A DNA stretch of 45,547 nt from Hymenobacter roseosalivarius DSM 11622. Its GTDB lineage: Bacteria; Bacteroidota; Bacteroidia; Cytophagales; Hymenobacteraceae. The first letter of the stretch is position 1. Each line of letters opens with the position of its first letter. A model generated the notes under the pieces. The model worked only from the letters and a program-made list of their open reading frames with translations, had not been told where the DNA came from and ran no database searches. A program made the position numbers and the translations under genes. Where the stretch lies: the NCBI RefSeq assembly GCF_900176135.1, contig NZ_FWWW01000042.1:1-45547 (forward strand), read 5' to 3'. This document shows positions 20,753-28,723 of the stretch, piece by piece.

Positions 20753-20834
20753 ACGACCGACGGGTGGTACTTGCGGATAAAGACCTTCTTAAGCACCTAA
20801 ACAACGACGGGCGCGTACCACGCACCCCTACGGC
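20711..20834. repeat. 36-bp-arm inverted repeat overlapping the ends of two convergent genes
   Basis: Arms 20711-20746 and 20799-20834 match over 36 bp with two mismatches. The left arm encodes the C-terminus of the alpha/beta hydrolase; the right arm contains the stop codon of the penicillin acylase gene. The loop has a further partial copy (GACGGGTGGTAC). The placement suggests insertion close to both gene ends. Confidence 0.88.
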
Positions 20835-23263
20835 CGCAGTGCCATCGCCGCTTTTACCCGTGGGTGCTGCTCATCGGGCTTGCGCAGGAAAATCAGCTCG
20901 TTCAGCTCACCCTTGCGCCAGGTTTCGATCATATCATCGTAGTGCGCCGAGCCGGGGTTGCCGCTCTGCCCACCCGGAAATACGCCGTAGGCCCGCACCT
21001 GCGGCCCCAGGGCCACCACCATGCGCCAGGAGGGTCCGTTGCGCTCCGAAATAGCGTTTACGATGGCCGCCCCGCCGCCCACATCTAGGTCCAGGCGGCC
21101 GAAGCCCTTGAGCTGGGCCAAGTGCAGAATGTCGGTGCTTTTCTGGTTGGCCCAGCGCCATTTCGGTCCCCGGGGGCCAAATTTGCGGGTCAGCGAATCG
21201 GTGGCAAACCGCAAGGAAGCCTGCACCAGCTCGGGCAGGGTTTCGCGCCGGGGCGTGCGCCGGTCGTCGATCCAGCGGCTGGTGTCTTGAGTTAATAGCA
21301 GGTTATTGGTCCGGTCGCGGGGCGGGTAGCGCATTTCCAGGCCGGTAGCGGCGGTGCCAAAATCATCATCCCAGAGACACTTTACCAAATTGCCGTACCA
21401 GAGCTCAAACACGCTGGGCGCGATGGCCCCGGCGTCGTAGAAATAATTCCAGCGCCGCATGGTGTCGTAGGTGCGGCGCTGGGCGGCCGATAGCTGCTGC
21501 GGCTGCACCAAAGCCAGCATTCGCGGCAGCATCAGCTGGGCATTCAGATTAAGATTGTCGAGCTGCAAGAGGCGCAAACTGTCGGCCGTGGCGCCCTGCA
21601 TGACGGACAGGCGCTCGTTGATGCGGTGGCCACGCTCCCAGGTCGCAAACGACCAGCCCAGATAATACGGATAGTCCGGGCCGGCCGGAAACTGGTTGGC
21701 CGAGCTGACAAAGCCCCGCGCCGGGTTGCGGATGTGCGGATTGTGAGCGGCCGGAATCCAGCCCTGCCAGTCGTGGGCGGCATTGGTGCCATCCAAAATA
21801 AACTTGCCCTGATTGGCCCATTTCAGCGGAAACTTCCCGTTGGGCCAGATGGCTACCTCGTTTTGGGCGCTGGCGAAGATGAAGTTCTGGGCCGGGGAGG
21901 CGTAGTATTGGAGGGCGGCGGTATAGTCCGCGTAATTCTGGGCCCGGTTCAGGCCGTAAAAAGCCCGCACCTCGTTGCCGCCCTCGTGGGCCGTCCAGCG
22001 CAGGGCGTGGCGGATGGGCGTCTGCTTGTTGAAAACTTTCTCGTCGTGGTCGTACACCACGGGGCCGTGGTGAGTGTAGAGCACCGTATCGAGGCGGTCG
22101 GGGCGGCCGCGCACCCGGATGCGCTCTACCACCCGCCGTACCGGCTTCCAGCGGCCGTCGTGCCAGTACTCGCGCCGGGTGTTGTCCTTGAATTTGAGCT
22201 GATACCAGTCCAGTACGTCGGCCCCCACGTTGGTCACGCCCCAGGCCACCTGCCCATTAAAGCCAATAATAACCAGGGGCGAGCCCGGAATGGTAACCCC
22301 GTACACGTTCACGCCGGGGGCCATCAGCTGAATCTGATACCAGATGCTGGGCAGATTCAGCTGCAAATGCGGGTCATTGGCCAGCAGCGGAAAACCCGAG
22401 GCCGACTTAGCGCCGCTGACTGCGAAGTTATTGGAGCCCAGATCCGCGTCGGGCTCCCGCGCCGGCACTTTCTCCGACAACGCCGCCGCGAATGTAGGCG
22501 GCGTGGCCGGCACCGGCACAGGCTGGAAATCCTGGGGCGTACCGACGGGCACGATGGGGTCTTCGCGGGTCGGATAGTTGGGAAAAAGGTCGTTTACGAT
22601 ACCGGGGCCGTATTTATTCAAGGCGTTGGACAGGCGCAGATCATCGGAGCGGCCGCTCAGGTCCCAGGCCATGAGCTTGAGCAGTAAGGCGCATTTCAGC
22701 GGCTGCCAGGGTTCAGGTTTGTAATCCAGCAGCTTGTACTCGAAGGGAAGCGTCTTGTCCGACAAGCTGTTGATATAGGCATTTACGCCCGCCGAATAGG
22801 CCTCCAGCACCGTGCGCGTGGTGGCGTCGGTCATCATCACTTCCAACGACTTCCGGGCCCCAAATGGCAAGCCCATGCGCCGCTGAAACCGGTCGTATTC
22901 CAACGCTCTCTCGCCTACGATTTCCGAGATGCGGCCGGCCGCGACGTGGGTTTGAAACTCCATCTGCCAGAGCCGGTCGCGGGCCGTAAGGTAGCCTTGG
23001 GCGAAGTACAGGTCGTGGTCGTTTTGGGCAAAAACGTGGGGCACGCGCTTATCATCGAAGCGCACCTGTACGGGCGCCTGCAGGCCGGCTAAGGTCAGCT
23101 CCTGCTGAGCTGGTTTATCTGTCGCGGCCTCGGCATTTTGCCAAAAGCCCCTGAACGGGCTCAAAAACCTGCCGAAAGGGGGCGCGTCGCCCAGCTTGGT
23201 GTTCAGCACCCAGGTAAGCATGATACTGATTAGCAGAGTCAGCAGGGCTTTTATCCAGGCCAT
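20828..23263 (-). CDS. Penicillin acylase family protein (Ntn hydrolase, S45)
   Basis: An 811-residue precursor of an N-terminal-nucleophile amidase, which may cleave acyl-homoserine lactones, beta-lactams or other amides. An N-terminal membrane segment (MAWIKALLTLLISIMLTWVL) suggests export or anchoring. The alpha region has YFAQGYLTARDRLWQME. Autocleavage is expected before Ser277 in LGSNNFAVSG, followed by LLANDPHLQLNLPSIWYQ, AWGVTNVGADVLDWY and the late motif GQSGNPGSAHYDDMIETW. ATG 23263 is chosen because the longer frame begins at TTG 23455 and would read through an intergenic hairpin. The stop lies inside a repeat arm. The substrate cannot be assigned. Confidence 0.93.
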   Translation of the reverse strand: MAWIKALLTLLISIMLTWVLNTKLGDAPPFGRFLSPFRGFWQNAEAATDKPAQQELTLAGLQAPVQVRFDDKRVPHVFAQNDHDLYFAQGYLTARDRLWQMEFQTHVAAGRISEIVGERALEYDRFQRRMGLPFGARKSLEVMMTDATTRTVLEAYSAGVNAYINSLSDKTLPFEYKLLDYKPEPWQPLKCALLLKLMAWDLSGRSDDLRLSNALNKYGPGIVNDLFPNYPTREDPIVPVGTPQDFQPVPVPATPPTFAAALSEKVPAREPDADLGSNNFAVSGAKSASGFPLLANDPHLQLNLPSIWYQIQLMAPGVNVYGVTIPGSPLVIIGFNGQVAWGVTNVGADVLDWYQLKFKDNTRREYWHDGRWKPVRRVVERIRVRGRPDRLDTVLYTHHGPVVYDHDEKVFNKQTPIRHALRWTAHEGGNEVRAFYGLNRAQNYADYTAALQYYASPAQNFIFASAQNEVAIWPNGKFPLKWANQGKFILDGTNAAHDWQGWIPAAHNPHIRNPARGFVSSANQFPAGPDYPYYLGWSFATWERGHRINERLSVMQGATADSLRLLQLDNLNLNAQLMLPRMLALVQPQQLSAAQRRTYDTMRRWNYFYDAGAIAPSVFELWYGNLVKCLWDDDFGTAATGLEMRYPPRDRTNNLLLTQDTSRWIDDRRTPRRETLPELVQASLRFATDSLTRKFGPRGPKWRWANQKSTDILHLAQLKGFGRLDLDVGGGAAIVNAISERNGPSWRMVVALGPQVRAYGVFPGGQSGNPGSAHYDDMIETWRKGELNELIFLRKPDEQHPRVKAAMALRP

Positions 23264-23402
23264 AAAGCAATAATAGAAGTTGGTGAAAAAAGCCCCCCGG
23301 CGGGTAGACGGCGGCCACCAAGGTAGGGCGGCGTGCCAAGATAACAACGTCGGCTGCGCGCCGGCCACGGTATGCGCCGAAGATTTGCCCCCCAGCCAAC
23401 AC

Positions 23403-23448
23403 CAGGAAGCCCGACCCAACCGCAAAAACGGTTGGGTCGGGCTTCCTG
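23403..23448 (-). terminator. Strong hairpin downstream of the RlpA-like gene
   Basis: A perfect 19-bp inverted repeat (arms beginning AGGAAGCCCGACCC and ending GGGTCGGGCTTCCT) encloses a CAAAAA-containing loop. It lies 30 bp past the RlpA-like stop codon on the minus strand. There is no T-run after it, so it may act as a weak terminator, an RNA 3' stabiliser, or simply be another repeat. Confidence 0.55.
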
Positions 23449-23480
23449 ACTTCAATTCTTAAGAGTAGTTAAAATAAAGG

Positions 23481-24323
23481 TTAGTGGCCAGCGGCTAACA
23501 GGGGTGCGGTTGGTTTTACGGGCACCTGAATCTGACGAACCAGCCCCGCGATGCCGCGCTGCTGTAGCTGACGGCGTACGGTGTCGGCGGCTTTCCAACT
23601 CGCAAACTGCCCGACTACCACGCGGTTGAGTGGCTTGCCGTCAATACTTTCGGGCGTCATCGAGACGGGGAGCTGGCTGTTAATAGCCCGGATTTTGGTG
23701 AGCTGATTCTGAGCATTCAGGGCGCTGCTGAAGGTGCCGGTCTGGACCACGAAAGCAGGCGTGGAGGCGGGAAGCGTAGCTGGCACGGCCGTTTTGGTGG
23801 TAGCTACCTCAGACATCTCGGGGTCAATGGTGTCGTTGAGCATCTCCGCTAGGTCATCGGGAGCATCCGTGGGGCCCAGGGGCGTCGTTTCGGGCACTAT
23901 CTCGGCAATAACCGAAACGGCTCCTTGCTGGACGATGCCCAGGGGCCGGGCCGCTATTTCGGCTAGGTCGAGAATGCGCTGGTGGCGGAACGGGCCGCGG
24001 TCGGTAACACGCACGACGACCGATTTACCATTTTGGGGGTTAGTTACGCGCAGGCGGGTGTTGAAGGGCAGCGTCTTGTGGGCGGCCGTGTATTTATTGC
24101 GGTCAAACCGCTCGCCGCTGCTGGTACGCAGGCCTTGGTGCTGAATGCCGTACCACGAGGCCCGGCCCCGCAGCACGACGGCTTTCTTGCGGGTGGCAGC
24201 TACGGGAGCCTTATCGTTGTCGCGGAGCCGGGTGGCAAACGCGGTTTGGGGGAAGGCGAATGGCAAGGTCAGGAGCAGAGCAAACAGCCAACCGGCAAGA
24301 GGTAATCGGGAGGATCGAATCAC
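23481..24323 (-). CDS. rlpA: RlpA-like protein with DPBB and SPOR domains
   Basis: A 280-residue exported cell-envelope protein. After a signal peptide (RLPLAGWLFALLLTLPFAF...TAFA) comes the double-psi beta-barrel: GRASWYG, RTSSGERFDRNKYTAAHKTL, VRVTDRGPF and ILDLAEIAARPLGI. It contains the acidic residue used by lytic-transglycosylase RlpA proteins. The C-terminal ~80 residues form a SPOR domain (FVVQTGTFSSALNAQNQLTKI and NRVVVGQFAS), which binds denuded glycan at division sites. No ATG exists at the front. GTG 24323 gives a compact signal peptide and is preferred over TTG at 24335 or 24350. Monocistronic. Confidence 0.88.
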   Translation of the reverse strand: MIRSSRLPLAGWLFALLLTLPFAFPQTAFATRLRDNDKAPVAATRKKAVVLRGRASWYGIQHQGLRTSSGERFDRNKYTAAHKTLPFNTRLRVTNPQNGKSVVVRVTDRGPFRHQRILDLAEIAARPLGIVQQGAVSVIAEIVPETTPLGPTDAPDDLAEMLNDTIDPEMSEVATTKTAVPATLPASTPAFVVQTGTFSSALNAQNQLTKIRAINSQLPVSMTPESIDGKPLNRVVVGQFASWKAADTVRRQLQQRGIAGLVRQIQVPVKPTAPLLAAGH

Positions 24324-24660
24324 GCTTTTAGACAATTGGTAAACAGCCAAAACTAGAGCGTCACTTTTTAGAGGAGATCAAGCCTCACGGGTGCTAGCTG
24401 TTACCAAGTATAATAAATTATATTTTTTGAATAAAACTTGTACAAAAATAATTTGTACTTCCGCTAGTAAAATGGCCTTTTGTGTTTCAGAAAGATGCTC
24501 TTAGTATTATTAAAAGAAGGCTCGTAGGGGCCAAAAAGAATGATATTATTTGATTGGTACAAAATTTTGTCATTGCCCCAAGACCTTGGCCAAAGCGGGG
24601 TTGCAAAAGTCATTAAATTTTGTTATTGAGATAACCTGCCTCCTGCGGGGAGATTTGCCG
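24324..24660. other. AT-rich intergenic region between divergent rlpA-like and DUF72 genes
   Basis: About 340 bases, clearly more AT-rich than the surroundings. It holds a TTGTACAAA-centred dyad near 24439-24462 (TTGTACAAA...TTTGTAC) and several A/T runs. These could be divergent promoter or regulator sites. No gene is recognised. Confidence 0.4.
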
Positions 24661-24667
24661 TACTTTG
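24661..24667 (+). promoter_or_regulatory. Possible -7 box for the DUF72 gene
   Basis: TACTTTG, one base short of the Bacteroidota TAnnTTTG consensus, ends four bases before the ATG. If used, the transcript would be nearly leaderless. No clear -33 element. Confidence 0.3.
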
Positions 24668-24671
24668 CCCT

Positions 24672-25586
24672 ATGGATTTTGGCCGCCTTTCCGACCTGCG
24701 CGGCGTGGATTTCACGCTTCCTCCCGACCACCCCGAAACGGCCAATCTGCTGGCTCGTGCCCAGGCTACCGGGCCGCCCCAGCCCGCCATCTATGTGGGC
24801 TGCCCCATCTGGACCAATAAGGCTTGGCTGGGCTCTTATTTTCCGGCTGGCATTAAGGACGCCGACTACCTGCACCACTACGCCCGGCAGTTCAACAGTA
24901 TCGAGCTGAACACCACCCACTACCGCATTCCCGACGCGCCCACCGTGCGCAAGTGGCGCGAGGCCGTGCCGCCGGGCTTCAAGTTCTGCCCCAAAATGCC
25001 CCAGAGCATCACCCACGAGCGGGAGCTATACAACGCTGACGAACTGACAACCGCCTTTTGCCGGGCTATCAGCGGACTTGAAGAATATTTAGGGATGGCC
25101 TTTCTACAATTGCCCCCCACGTTTGGGCCGGAGCATTTGCGCCGCCTGGAGCGCTACCTGCTGGACTTTCCTGCTTACGTGCCGCTGGCGGTGGAGCTGC
25201 GCCATCCGCGGTGGTTTGCTGATACCGGTCTGCGCGACACCGTATTTGCCTTGCTGGAAGCGCTGAACAAGACGCTGGTAATAACCGACGTGGCCGGCCG
25301 CCGCGACGTGCTCCATCAGCGCCTGACGACGCCCGTGGCCTTCATTCGCTTCAACGGCCACTGTCTCGGTAACAGCGACTACCGTCGCGCCGATGCCTGG
25401 GCCGAGCGCCTGGCCAGCTGGCTGAGCGCTAGTTTGCACACGGCCTATGTCTTTATTCACCAGAAGGATATCATGCACTCGCCGCTCTGGACGCAGTATT
25501 TTCTGGAGAAGCTGCGCACCTTGACGGGGCTCGAAATTGCCCCCCCGAAGGTTATTGTGCAGCCCGTGCAAGGGAGCTTGTTTTAA
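24672..25586 (+). CDS. DUF72 domain-containing protein
   Basis: A 304-residue TIM-barrel-like protein of the DUF72 (YecE) family, whose biochemical role is not established. Family motifs: YVGCPIWTNKAWLGSYFPAG at the start, DYLHHYARQFNSIELNTTHYRIP, WREAVPPGFKFCPKMPQSITH, FLQLPPTFGPEH, VPLAVELRHPRWF, and the late VAFIRFNGH and AYVFIHQKDI. These are complete and in order. ATG 24672 is the first start. Expressed alone, divergent from the RlpA-like gene; a G/C-tract repeat begins right after its stop codon. Confidence 0.93.
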   Translation: MDFGRLSDLRGVDFTLPPDHPETANLLARAQATGPPQPAIYVGCPIWTNKAWLGSYFPAGIKDADYLHHYARQFNSIELNTTHYRIPDAPTVRKWREAVPPGFKFCPKMPQSITHERELYNADELTTAFCRAISGLEEYLGMAFLQLPPTFGPEHLRRLERYLLDFPAYVPLAVELRHPRWFADTGLRDTVFALLEALNKTLVITDVAGRRDVLHQRLTTPVAFIRFNGHCLGNSDYRRADAWAERLASWLSASLHTAYVFIHQKDIMHSPLWTQYFLEKLRTLTGLEIAPPKVIVQPVQGSLF

Positions 25587-25599
25587 GCGTGGTTCAACG

Positions 25600-25850
25600 A
25601 AAGCCTCACCCCCCAGCCCCCTCTCCAGGGGGGAGAGGGGGAGCCAGGCGCTCGGCCTGCGCCGCACCTTCGGCTCGCGCCTCAGACACGCTACCTATAG
25701 TCGTGGTTTTTTTGCTTTTAATGGCTTTAAAGGTAGCGGTTGCAGCGGCGGCAGCCGACGTGGCCGCGGATAACCAGTCGTCTGGCTCTCCCCTCCCCCT
25801 AGGCTCTGCGCCTGAAGCAGACTGGGGGGCGAGGGGGGAGGCCCCTACCG
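25600..25850. repeat. G/C-tract inverted-repeat region
   Basis: Directly after the DUF72 stop, CCCCCTCTCC (25617-25626) and GGAGAGGGGG (25632-25641) form a tight hairpin preceded by CACCCCCCAG. About 180 bp later, CTGGGGGGCGAGGGGGGAG answers it in the opposite sense, and GGCGCTCGGCCTGCGCC has a loose partner in GGCTCTGCGCCTGAAG. The outer right end supplies the stop codon of the next minus-strand gene. It looks like another nested intergenic element, more degenerate than the one at 14 kb. Confidence 0.6.
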
Positions 25851-26576
25851 CGTGAACGCCCCCAGCGAAGCCCCCGAAATCGTGGCCTTGGCACTGTCGG
25901 CGAACTGATAGTGGAGCTGGGGAATAGCCACGTTTTCCAGAATCAGCTGACTTTTGTGCCGGATTCCCAGGTTGGCGGCTGTGATGTGGTTGGTGGCCAG
26001 CAGGTGGAGAGTGGAACTGCTGCCAGGGCTCAGGCCGGCCACCGCCCGCAGCCGCCCAAGCGTATTGTCGGTGAGCTTTAGCAGGCTGGCGTTGTCCTGG
26101 CGCACCCACAGACTGTCCTGCGTAAATCCCGAGACCGTCACGCCGAAATTTGGAAAAGAGCCTAGGTCTTTGTCGATAGTCTGCTTGCCCTTAACCGAGT
26201 ACACGGCATTGGTTGTCAGGGACGTTAGCCGCGGGCAGCTGATCATGACAGCGTAGGAGTTACCCGTAAAATCCTTGTCCTCGGCGAAGGCTACGTCCAG
26301 GCGCAGGCGTTGGCCAGTTTGCTTCACCTGTACGTACTCAGCAGCTTTTTTGTGTACCCACACCGCGTACGGGCCCGCCATAACTTTCACGTTCAGAATA
26401 CTAGCCGGATTTATTTCCAGCGCATTAAAATCTTTTAGGTTCAGGGCGGTAAAATTCTTGTATGGGTCTTTATAAGTGCCTTTGCGGTACTCTGTTTTCA
26501 AAGCCATATTATAAGCCGCGAGCGAGGTAAGCAGAAACAGCAGAGCTGTCAGGAGTAATTTATTGCTAGTTTTCAT
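25845..26576 (-). CDS. Hypothetical exported protein, GIN-domain-like, last gene of the ABC operon
   Basis: A 243-residue protein with one N-terminal hydrophobic segment (LLLTALLFLLTSLAAYNMAL), probably a membrane anchor or uncleaved signal. The remainder is predicted beta-rich with repeating turns (ALEINPASILNVKVMAGPYAVWVHKKA; LRLDVAFAEDKDFTGNSYAVMISCPRLTSL; LLKLTDNTLGRLRAVAGLS), reminiscent of the beta-helical GIN/DUF2807 domain, though weaker than the protein at 34.2 kb. Its start is four bases from the stop of the GntR gene, so translational coupling is likely. A role alongside the ABC exporter is inferred from position only. Its final residues and stop lie in the neighbouring repeat. Confidence 0.75.
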   Translation of the reverse strand: MKTSNKLLLTALLFLLTSLAAYNMALKTEYRKGTYKDPYKNFTALNLKDFNALEINPASILNVKVMAGPYAVWVHKKAAEYVQVKQTGQRLRLDVAFAEDKDFTGNSYAVMISCPRLTSLTTNAVYSVKGKQTIDKDLGSFPNFGVTVSGFTQDSLWVRQDNASLLKLTDNTLGRLRAVAGLSPGSSSTLHLLATNHITAANLGIRHKSQLILENVAIPQLHYQFADSAKATISGASLGAFTR

Positions 26577-26579
26577 GAC

Positions 26580-26963
26580 TTAGTTTTCGGTGGGTGCGTA
26601 ATGCTCGCTTTTAAATTGTTCGTAGCGGCGTTGCAATTCATCCAGACTTATATCCAGCAGAAAAACGTTACGGAAAAAATCCGGTAAATCCTGCTGCAAA
26701 AACCGCTCTTTGCGGTGGTGCTTAACTTTATTAACGGCATCGGCTGTTACAAAAAAACCGATGCCACGCTTATTATAAACCACTTCCTGGTTTTGCAAAA
26801 ATTCGTAGGTGCGCATAACCGTATTTGGATTTACCTGAAGCTCGCTGGCTAAGTCGCGCACCGAGGGGATTTTATGGTCGGTGGACCACTTGCCCAGCAG
26901 GATATTCTCGCTCACGTAGCTGGCAATTTGCAGGTAGATGGCTTCATTTTCTCTGAATTCCAT
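26580..26963 (-). CDS. GntR family regulator, YtrA subfamily
   Basis: A 127-residue winged-helix repressor. EAIYLQIASYVSENILLGKW and KIPSVRDLASELQVNPNTVM form the DNA-binding domain; the wing is VYNKRGIGFFVT. The short helical tail (about 50 residues) is the mark of the YtrA subgroup, which lacks a large effector domain and is usually encoded with ABC transporters. It is the third gene of the operon, 17 nt after the permease gene. An AGTGTA/TACACT dyad lies before the first gene and would be its operator, giving autoregulation. Confidence 0.94.
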   Translation of the reverse strand: MEFRENEAIYLQIASYVSENILLGKWSTDHKIPSVRDLASELQVNPNTVMRTYEFLQNQEVVYNKRGIGFFVTADAVNKVKHHRKERFLQQDLPDFFRNVFLLDISLDELQRRYEQFKSEHYAPTEN

Positions 26964-26979
26964 AGTCAGTCCTCCCTGC

Positions 26980-27756
26980 TTAAAGTTGCTTTTCCCTGAT
27001 CCGGGCGTAGGCTGTTGCCCAAAAAAGCAAGGCTAATACGATGGGTACCAAAACAATGAGTCGCTGCTGCTGCTCCGGCAATTCCAGTGAATAATATTCT
27101 TTATCAACCTGGAAGCCCACATTCGTGAAAGGCGTCGCCACATGTAAATCCTGCTGGAAAATGGCTTCCAGAACCTGAAAATTCAGCGTAGTAAGCAGTC
27201 CTGCGAGCACCAAAAACACGAAGGCCGTTTTAATGAATTGCGTTTTGGTGAAGAAAATTGCCCCCCAGATGGCTACTGCGTGCAAAAAAGCATAAATAAT
27301 GTAAGCACCATATACTTCCTGCTCGGCTGAGAAAACATTGAGTATCTCCTTCTCCTGACTATGCCATTCGTCGAGGTTTACAATCAGGGTGATTACCACA
27401 TAAAAGCTGGCCGTAAAAACCACCGAAAAGATTAAAAAAGAATACAGCCATCCCACCAAATATTTTTCAAAGTGAGACGCCGGCAAGCTAAGCGCTGCTA
27501 CTGCCTGATTTTTATTGCCCAGATTAGAAAAAATAGAACTCGTGAAAATAAAGCCTGAGCCTAATAAAAATAGGATAAAGAATATAGCTTGTTGTTGCGA
27601 TACGATGGGCGAGCCGGATAAATAAGCAATAAAGCCCATTACCAGCGTCATACTTCCAATTAATACTCCAGTTGATAACGCATACTGCTTGAAATTTTCG
27701 ACCGAGTGTTTTTTAAATAGTTGGCCAAAGCGACGAAAATTAAAATGATTTTTCAT
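26980..27756 (-). CDS. ABC transporter membrane subunit (ABC-2-like)
   Basis: A 258-residue integral membrane protein with about six hydrophobic segments (e.g. VLIGSMTLVMGFIAYL, IFFILFLLGSGFIFTSSIF, WLYSFLIFSVVFTASFYVVI, AVAIWGAIFF, FVFLVLAGLL, and the final IVLVPIVLALLFWATAYA). It overlaps the ATPase gene by 17 bp, so the two are translationally coupled and form one transporter. No substrate can be read from the sequence. Base composition is clearly lower in GC than the flanking genes. Confidence 0.85.
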   Translation of the reverse strand: MKNHFNFRRFGQLFKKHSVENFKQYALSTGVLIGSMTLVMGFIAYLSGSPIVSQQQAIFFILFLLGSGFIFTSSIFSNLGNKNQAVAALSLPASHFEKYLVGWLYSFLIFSVVFTASFYVVITLIVNLDEWHSQEKEILNVFSAEQEVYGAYIIYAFLHAVAIWGAIFFTKTQFIKTAFVFLVLAGLLTTLNFQVLEAIFQQDLHVATPFTNVGFQVDKEYYSLELPEQQQRLIVLVPIVLALLFWATAYARIREKQL

Positions 27757-28594
27757 ATTCCGGCTGATTTAAATGCTGAAGAACACTTGACTTATTGCTA
27801 ATGAGCGCATTGAACAGCAGCTCCAGATCGACCCGGCTATAGCGCCCATCAGTATTGGGCAGAATGACCTGTTGGCCGCGCACGGAGTTCTCGGCATACA
27901 GCACGTCGAGCCCGTCGGTGGTAGAATGAGTAGTGAAGGTGAGCCGTTCGGCCACCTGGTCCAGCCCCTGATTCAGCACGATTTTGCGGTCGTGGAGCAC
28001 GACTACCGTATCGATGAGGCTATCGAGGTCGCGCACTTGGTGGGTGGAGATGATCATGCAGCGCTCCTCGGTGAGGGCGGAGGCCATAATCTTGCGGAAC
28101 TGTACTTTGGAGGGGATGTCGAGGCCGTTGGTGGGCTCATCCATCACGAACAGGCCGGTGTTGGTGGCCAGGCCAAAGGCGATCATGAACTTCTTTTGCT
28201 GCCCGAAGGAAAGCCGGTCCAGAATTGCCCCCCAGGGTACCTCAAACTCCCGCAGATACCGGTGCAGCTCGGCCTGCTGAAACTGGGGATAAAAGCCGGC
28301 CGTGTGCTTCACGAACTGCTCGGCGGTAAGTGCCGGCACATATATTTCTTCGGGCAGGAAGTACAGGTCTTCAAGCACCGATGGGAGCCTTTTGGCCGCA
28401 GGCTGGCCGTTGATTTGGCAAGTGCCCGCTTGCGGGAAGGCCAGGCCAATCATGTTTTTGAGCAGGGTAGACTTGCCCGCGCCGTTCTTGCCCAGTAAGC
28501 CATAAATATGCCCCCTGGTTAAGGACAAGTTGAGGTTTTCAAAGAGCAGGTATTTTTTGGAGTACCCAAAACTCATGTTGTGTACGTGCACCAT
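27740..28594 (-). CDS. ABC transporter ATP-binding protein
   Basis: A 284-residue ATPase, first gene of the operon. Walker A is GLLGKNGAGKSTLLKNM, the signature is LSFGQQKKFMIAF (a Q-rich variant of LSGGQ), Walker B is GLFVMDEPTNGLD, and the H-loop is IISTHQVRDLDSL. The ~80-residue C-terminal extension is typical of exporters regulated by YtrA-type GntR proteins (compare YtrB). It energises the adjacent permease. ATG 28594 is the first start; no Shine-Dalgarno is visible. Confidence 0.95.
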   Translation of the reverse strand: MVHVHNMSFGYSKKYLLFENLNLSLTRGHIYGLLGKNGAGKSTLLKNMIGLAFPQAGTCQINGQPAAKRLPSVLEDLYFLPEEIYVPALTAEQFVKHTAGFYPQFQQAELHRYLREFEVPWGAILDRLSFGQQKKFMIAFGLATNTGLFVMDEPTNGLDIPSKVQFRKIMASALTEERCMIISTHQVRDLDSLIDTVVVLHDRKIVLNQGLDQVAERLTFTTHSTTDGLDVLYAENSVRGQQVILPNTDGRYSRVDLELLFNALISNKSSVLQHLNQPEYEKSF

Positions 28595-28608
28595 CGGTTA
28601 ATTGTCTT

Positions 28609-28632
28609 AGTGTATTACTTAACTAGTACACT
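28609..28632. promoter_or_regulatory. Candidate YtrA-type GntR operator
   Basis: AGTGTA (28609-28614) and TACACT (28627-28632) form a perfect dyad around 12 bp, 15 bp upstream of the ABC ATPase start. These half-sites match those known for the Bacillus YtrA regulator. Position would block the operon promoter. Confidence 0.7.
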
Positions 28633-28686
28633 ACAAATGTAAACAAGTATCTGTCCTTTCAAATACTTTCTCACTGTTTATTTTCA

Positions 28687-28723
28687 GGAGGTCTGGGGGG
28701 CAAATTTTGCCCCCCAGACCTCC
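28687..28723. repeat. Perfect palindrome built from two G6C motifs
   Basis: Two 18-bp arms, exact reverse complements, flank one central T. Each arm contains TCTGGGGGGCAAA. There is no T-run outside the arms, and the site lies in a divergent promoter region, so it is not a terminator. Confidence 0.85.

Noticed and set aside
13948..20834. Repeats as a CRISPR array
   Set aside because: The repeats are inverted, of different kinds and widely separated; there are no regularly spaced direct repeats and no cas genes.
23264..23455. Extended N-terminus of the penicillin acylase from TTG 23455
   Set aside because: The extension would translate an intergenic perfect hairpin, while ATG 23263 starts directly at a membrane segment.
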